A stretch of DNA of 9,561 nucleotides from positions 1 to 9,561 of the forward strand of contig DATJSJ010000265.1 in the NCBI GenBank assembly GCA_035504175.1, given 5' to 3'. Under the pieces are notes generated by a model. That model had not been told where the DNA came from. It searched no databases and saw only the letters and a program-made list of their open reading frames with translations. Positions 5,991 through 9,561 of the stretch are shown in pieces; position 1 is the stretch's first letter, and every line of letters begins with the position of its first letter. Source of the DNA: DATJSJ01 sp035504175. Lineage in GTDB: Bacteria > Pseudomonadota > Alphaproteobacteria > Acetobacterales > Acetobacteraceae. The position numbers and the translations under genes are program-made.

Positions 5991-6599
5991 ATGGAGCTCA
6001 GCCTTTCCACCTGGCTCATCCCGGTCGCGGGCTTCGCCGTGGCGATGTCCGGCACGCCGGGGCCGAACAACGCCATGCTGGCCGCCTCGGGCGCCAGTTT
6101 CGGCTTCGTCCGGACCACGCCGCACATGCTGGGCGTGGCCCTCGGCTTCCCGCTGATGCTGCTCGCCGTGGCACTCGGCGCCGGCGCGCCGCTGCGCGCC
6201 TGGCCCTGGCTGCAGTCCGGGTTGCGCTGGATCGGCATCGCCTACCTGCTCTGGCTCGCCTGGCACATCGCCCGGCTGCAGCCGGACGCGGCGGGGCCGC
6301 GCCGCCGCGCGGGGCGGCCGCTCAGCTTCCTGCAGGCAGCCGCCTTCCAATGGGTCAATCCCAAAGCCTGGGTCGCCGCCGCCGGCGCCATCGTCACCTT
6401 CGTGCCGCCGGGACGGTTGCAACCGGCGCTCCTGTTGGCGACCGTCTTCCTGGTCGTAACTATGGTCGACGTCGCGCTCTGGACCGCGGCCGGCGCCGCT
6501 TCCGCCCGGGTGCTGACCACCCCACGCGCGCTCCGACGGTTCAACCTGACGATGGCGCTGCTGCTCGTCGCCTCGGTGCTGCCGATGCTGCTGGAGTAG
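5991..6599 (+). CDS. LysE/RhtB family transporter, 202 aa
   Basis: An inner-membrane exporter of the LysE/RhtB superfamily, whose known members pump out amino acids such as lysine, threonine or homoserine; substrate here is unknown. Family marks are the N-terminal SGTPGPNNAMLAASGASFGF segment (20-39), typical of this family after the first helix, and FQWVNPKAW (119-127). Hydrophobic stretches fit about six membrane helices (roughly 6-20, 45-63, 78-94, 127-138, 146-167, 186-201), with a basic cytoplasmic stretch PRRRAGR (103-109) in the middle. The length of about 200 aa is usual. The ATG at 5991 has only a weak purine run (GAAG) close before it, but the family N-terminus fits. It lies 83 nt past the PEBP-like gene, separated by hairpins, so it may be transcribed partly on its own. 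Confidence 0.88.
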   Translation: MELSLSTWLIPVAGFAVAMSGTPGPNNAMLAASGASFGFVRTTPHMLGVALGFPLMLLAVALGAGAPLRAWPWLQSGLRWIGIAYLLWLAWHIARLQPDAAGPRRRAGRPLSFLQAAAFQWVNPKAWVAAAGAIVTFVPPGRLQPALLLATVFLVVTMVDVALWTAAGAASARVLTTPRALRRFNLTMALLLVASVLPMLLE

Positions 6600-6611
6600 C
6601 GCCGCACCTCC

Positions 6612-6640
6612 TGGCCAAGTGGCGGATCACTCCCTATGGT
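6612..6640 (+). promoter_or_regulatory. Candidate promoter for the ppiD-trpE unit
   Basis: TGGCCA (6612-6617, 4/6 match to TTGACA) and TATGGT (6635-6640, 4/6 match to TATAAT) are spaced by exactly 17 nt. Transcription would begin near 6647, leaving a leader of about 95 nt before the ATG at 6741. This is inferred from consensus only. Confidence 0.35.
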
Positions 6641-6659
6641 GCGCGACCCCCTATGGTGC
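6632..6659. repeat. Exact 11-bp direct repeat upstream of ppiD
   Basis: CCCTATGGTGC occurs at 6632-6642 and 6649-6659, a period of 17 bp. The first copy contains the candidate -10 hexamer. It could be an operator pair for a regulator of ppiD-trpE, a duplicated -10 element, or chance. Confidence 0.5.
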
Positions 6660-6740
6660 ACAACTGCGGGCGGGGCGCGCGGCGCCACGCCTCGCCGCGC
6701 GCATCGACGGGACCGCGCGCCACTGCCGGGATACCGCCTG

Positions 6741-8645
6741 ATGATCGGACTGTTCCGCCGCTTCCTCAACACCTGGCCCGCGCGGCTGTTCTTCGGGCTT
6801 CTGGTGCTGGCCTTCGGGCTCTGGGGCATCGGCGACGTGATCCGCAATATTGGCCATGACAGCGCGCTGGCGCGGGTCGGCAGCGATCGCATCGAGGTGC
6901 CGCAGTTCCAGGAAGCCTTCCAGCACCAGATGACGCAGGCGACGCGCACGATGGGAGATCAGCAGCCGACCCCCGAGATGCGGCGGCTGATCGCCCAGCG
7001 CACGATGCAGACGCTGCTGACCCAGGCGGCGATCGGGCAGGAAGTGAACCGCCTCGGCCTCGTCGTTCCCGATCCCGCGCTGCGCCAGGCGGTGTTCGAC
7101 ATCGAGGCCTTCCACGACAAGCAGGGGCATTTCGACCGGCAGGTATTCGACGCGGTGCTGCGCAACAACGACATGACCGAGGCGCGCTTTCTCGATCTGA
7201 TGCGCACCGATCTCGGTCAGCGGCAGTTGCTGGAGGCCGTGCGGGCCGGATCGATCGCGCCCGGCGAGCTCGCGCATCAGGTGTTCGATTTCGAGCAGGA
7301 GAAGCGGGTGGCAGCACTGGTCACGCTGCCGTTCGCTGCCGCGCCGGCGCCGCCGGCGCCCGGCGACAAGGCGCTGCACCGGTACTACGACAACAACCCC
7401 GACAAGTTCAGCGCCCCGGAGTACCGCCGGATCAAGGCGATCGTCCTGTCGCCGGCAACCATCGCCAAGGACATGACGATCCCGGCGGCCGACATTCAGG
7501 CCTACTACGACCAGAATCGCGCGCAATACGTGACCGACCCGACGCGGTCGCTGGAAGTCATCGTCGCGCCCGACCAGGCGACGGCGGAGAAGCTCGCGGC
7601 GCAGTGGCAGAAGGGTGCGGACTGGGCGACGATGCAGCAGGCGGCGAAGGCGGCGAATGCCTCGGCGACGGAACTCGCCGACGCGACCGCGGCCGACATC
7701 CCCTCGCCCGAGCTCGCCAAGGCGGCGTTCGCGGCGCAGCCCGGCACCGTGCCGGCGCCGATCAAGACCGAGCTCGGCTGGCAGGTGGTGAAGGTGACGC
7801 AGGCGAAGGCCGGCGTCGCGCGATCGCTGGCGTCCGTCCAGGACGCGATCCGCGCGACGCTCGCGCAGCAGCGCGCCGGCGATCAGCTCTACGACCGGGC
7901 CAACAAGGTCGAGGACGTGCTGGCTTCGGGCTCGGGGCTGGAGAAGATTCCGGACAATCTCGGCCTCGCGGCGGTCGAGGGCACGCTGGACGCCAAGGGC
8001 ATCACGCCCGAGGGCAATCAAGCGCCGATCCCTGGCCCACCTGAGCTGCGCACCCAGCTCATCGCCGCCGCCTTCGATGCCAAGCCCGACGAGCCGCCGC
8101 ACCTCAACGACGTGACCAACGGCAGCGGTGAGACGGTCGGCTACTACGCCGTGGTGGTCGAGAAGATCACGCCCTCCGCCCGTATCCCGTACGACAAGGT
8201 CGCGGACCAGGTGCGCGAGGACTGGCTGGCACAGCAGCGCCGCCATGAGCAGGAGACGGTGGCGGCGAAGCTGATGACGGCGGTGAACGGCGGCAAGAGC
8301 CTGGTCGATGCGGCGGAGGTGGACGGGCTGCATGTCGACACCACGCCGCCGATCGGTCGCGACAATCCGCCGCCCGACGTGCCGACGCAGCTCGTGCAGC
8401 CGCTGTTCGTTCTCGCCAAGGGCAAGGCGACGATGGTGGAGACGCCGGACGGGTTCGTCGTGGCGCAGCTCACCCAGGTCGAGGAGCCGAGCCCGACCAA
8501 GGACCCGCTCGGCTATGACCGCATCCGCCACGCGCTCTCCGCCGCGATCGCCAACGACGTCGAGGTGAGTTTCGCCGCCGCCCTGCGCGAGCGAGGCAAC
8601 GCGCGGGTGAACCAGAGCCTGTTCGACCAGGTGGTGGGGCAGTGA
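6741..8645 (+). CDS. ppiD: PpiD-like periplasmic folding factor (SurA-N/parvulin type), 634 aa
   Basis: A membrane-anchored periplasmic chaperone of the SurA/PpiD type that helps newly exported proteins fold near the Sec translocon. One transmembrane helix (about 17-34, FFGLLVLAFGLWGIGDVI) follows a short basic cytoplasmic start, so the bulk is periplasmic. A helical SurA-N-like chaperone region spans about 42-190. A parvulin-like region follows (about 265-355), ending in AFAAQPGTVPAPIKTELGWQVVKV. This parvulin domain looks degenerate: the histidine-containing start (usually RHIL) reads RSLEVIV, and the GGDLG turn is missing, so isomerase activity is doubtful, as in E. coli PpiD. Length is close to E. 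coli PpiD (623 aa). I start at ATG 6741 because residues MIGLFRRFLNTWPAR match the usual short N-terminus; the in-frame ATG at 6636 adds a proline/arginine-rich stretch and overlaps a candidate promoter. trpE begins 13 nt after the stop. Confidence 0.88.
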   Translation: MIGLFRRFLNTWPARLFFGLLVLAFGLWGIGDVIRNIGHDSALARVGSDRIEVPQFQEAFQHQMTQATRTMGDQQPTPEMRRLIAQRTMQTLLTQAAIGQEVNRLGLVVPDPALRQAVFDIEAFHDKQGHFDRQVFDAVLRNNDMTEARFLDLMRTDLGQRQLLEAVRAGSIAPGELAHQVFDFEQEKRVAALVTLPFAAAPAPPAPGDKALHRYYDNNPDKFSAPEYRRIKAIVLSPATIAKDMTIPAADIQAYYDQNRAQYVTDPTRSLEVIVAPDQATAEKLAAQWQKGADWATMQQAAKAANASATELADATAADIPSPELAKAAFAAQPGTVPAPIKTELGWQVVKVTQAKAGVARSLASVQDAIRATLAQQRAGDQLYDRANKVEDVLASGSGLEKIPDNLGLAAVEGTLDAKGITPEGNQAPIPGPPELRTQLIAAAFDAKPDEPPHLNDVTNGSGETVGYYAVVVEKITPSARIPYDKVADQVREDWLAQQRRHEQETVAAKLMTAVNGGKSLVDAAEVDGLHVDTTPPIGRDNPPPDVPTQLVQPLFVLAKGKATMVETPDGFVVAQLTQVEEPSPTKDPLGYDRIRHALSAAIANDVEVSFAAALRERGNARVNQSLFDQVVGQ

Positions 8646-8647
8646 GC

Positions 8648-8652
8648 GGAGG
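8648..8652 (+). promoter_or_regulatory. Ribosome binding site of trpE
   Basis: GGAGG lies 6 nt before the trpE ATG at 8659 and just after the ppiD stop. It fixes the trpE start and leaves no space for a separate leader peptide. Confidence 0.75.
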
Positions 8653-8658
8653 CCGGCG

Positions 8659-9561
8659 ATGAACGTCGCGGCGGATGCGAGTGCCGCCTTCCACGCCGCC
8701 TATGCCGGCGGCCGCGGCGCGCTCGCCTGGACCACCGGCGTCGCCGATCTGGAGACGCCGGTCGCGGCGTTCCTGAAGCTCGCGCACGGGCAGCCGAACT
8801 CGTTCCTGCTGGAGAGCGTCGAGGGCGGCTCGGCGCGCGGGCGGTATTCGGTGATCGGCATGGCGCCGGACCTGATCTGGCGCTGCCGCGGCGGGCGGGC
8901 GGAGATCAACCGGCACGCCCGCTCCGCGCCGCACGCCTTCGTCGCCGAGGACCGGCCGGTGCTGGAGAGCCTGCGCGCCGTGGTGGCGGAGACCCGGCTC
9001 GACGTGCCGGCCGCGCTGCCGCCCATGGCGGGCGGGCTGGTCGGCTATCTCGGCTACGACATGGTGCGGCAGATGGAGCGGCTGCCGGAGAAGAACCGCG
9101 ACGAGCTCGGCCTGCCGGAAGCGATCCTGCTGCGGCCGACGATCTTCGCGATCTTCGACAACGTGCGCGACGAGCTGACGCTGGTCGCCCCCGCCTATCC
9201 GCGCCCAGGGGTCGGCGCCGCCGAGGCCTGGGCGGATGCGCAGGCGCGGCTGGCCGAGGCGCAGGCGGCGCTCGACCGGCCGCTGCCGCATGCGGCGCCG
9301 CCGGTGCGCCTGCCGCCGCCGCCCGAGCCCGTGTCGAACATGACGCGCGAGCAGTTCCTCGGCGTGGTCGCACGCATGAAGGAGTACATCGCGGCCGGCG
9401 ATGCGTTCCAGATCGTGCCCAGCCAGCGCTTCCAGATCCCGTTCGCGCTGCCGCCCTTCGCGCTGTATCGCGCGCTGCGCCGGATCAACCCGGCGCCGTT
9501 CCTGTTCTTTCTCGATTTCGGCGGGTTCTCCGTCGTCGGCAGCTCGCCCGAGATCCTGGTG
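8659..9561 (+). CDS. trpE: Anthranilate synthase component I, partial (N-terminal 301 aa)
   Basis: The large subunit of anthranilate synthase makes anthranilate from chorismate, using ammonia delivered by TrpG; it is the first step of tryptophan synthesis. The frame is open from 8659 to the window end, so about 200 C-terminal residues, including most of the catalytic domain, lie outside. The N-terminal domain has the tryptophan feedback site LLES (50-53) followed by GGSARGRYSVIG, and GGLVGYLGYDMVR (125-137). The chorismate-binding domain starts near 227 with MTREQFLGVVARMKEYI and AGDAFQIVPSQRF (246-258). NPAPFLFFLDFG and SSPEILV (295-301) follow. It is a stand-alone TrpE, not visibly fused at this end. 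The 13-nt gap from ppiD implies co-transcription. trpG, trpD and trpC would be expected downstream, but that is inference. Confidence 0.96.
   Translation, partial: MNVAADASAAFHAAYAGGRGALAWTTGVADLETPVAAFLKLAHGQPNSFLLESVEGGSARGRYSVIGMAPDLIWRCRGGRAEINRHARSAPHAFVAEDRPVLESLRAVVAETRLDVPAALPPMAGGLVGYLGYDMVRQMERLPEKNRDELGLPEAILLRPTIFAIFDNVRDELTLVAPAYPRPGVGAAEAWADAQARLAEAQAALDRPLPHAAPPVRLPPPPEPVSNMTREQFLGVVARMKEYIAAGDAFQIVPSQRFQIPFALPPFALYRALRRINPAPFLFFLDFGGFSVVGSSPEILV

Noticed and set aside
6651..8531. Long minus-strand open frame of about 626 codons
   Set aside because: It is antisense to the ppiD-like gene with arginine/histidine/leucine-rich low-complexity sequence and no recognisable domain.
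8470..9488. Minus-strand frames opposite trpE
   Set aside because: They are arginine/alanine-rich shadows of the uninterrupted trpE frame on the plus strand.

Overview
This is a GC-rich chromosomal window from a proteobacterium. An alphaproteobacterium of the Rhodospirillales/Acetobacteraceae type is my best guess. The guess rests on the very high third-position GC and on a SurA-N/PpiD-type chaperone gene directly ahead of trpE, an arrangement I associate with that class. The species cannot be named from the sequence. I see no mobile element, tRNA, rRNA, CRISPR array or prophage gene. Most genes belong to well-known families, and I did not find an undescribed multi-gene system.

Layout. Positions 1-564 hold no confidently assignable gene. 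They contain a nested inverted repeat (4-89), a doubtful minus-strand ORF (94-507) with coding-like codon use, and a short perfect palindrome. A plus-strand enoyl-CoA hydratase/isomerase gene follows (565-1398). It converges on a minus-strand poxB-type pyruvate:quinone oxidoreductase gene (1565-3301), with a possible hairpin terminator between them. A minus-strand SDR oxidoreductase gene (3551-4330) lies upstream of poxB, 249 nt away.

From 4483 everything reads on the plus strand. The first group is csaA, gpt (xanthine/guanine phosphoribosyltransferase, overlapping csaA by one base) and an exported PEBP/YbhB-like protein. Two tandem hairpins follow, then a LysE/RhtB-type exporter gene. After a 141-nt gap with an exact 11-bp direct repeat and a candidate promoter comes the ppiD-like periplasmic folding factor gene. 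It is followed after only 13 nt by trpE, which runs off the window end.

How the parts work together. poxB oxidises pyruvate to acetate and CO2 at the membrane and reduces quinone. The SDR and the enoyl-CoA hydratase are catabolic or lipid-metabolism enzymes of unknown substrate. csaA and gpt look translationally coupled, pairing a small export chaperone/tRNA-binding-fold protein with purine salvage. ppiD-trpE looks like one transcription unit with no room for a trp leader peptide between the genes. Control of trp expression must therefore act upstream of ppiD, or the pathway is held by feedback inhibition of TrpE, whose LLES tryptophan-site motif is intact. The noncoding structures (4-89, 4378-4418, 5918-5966, 6632-6659) are the least explained parts of the window.
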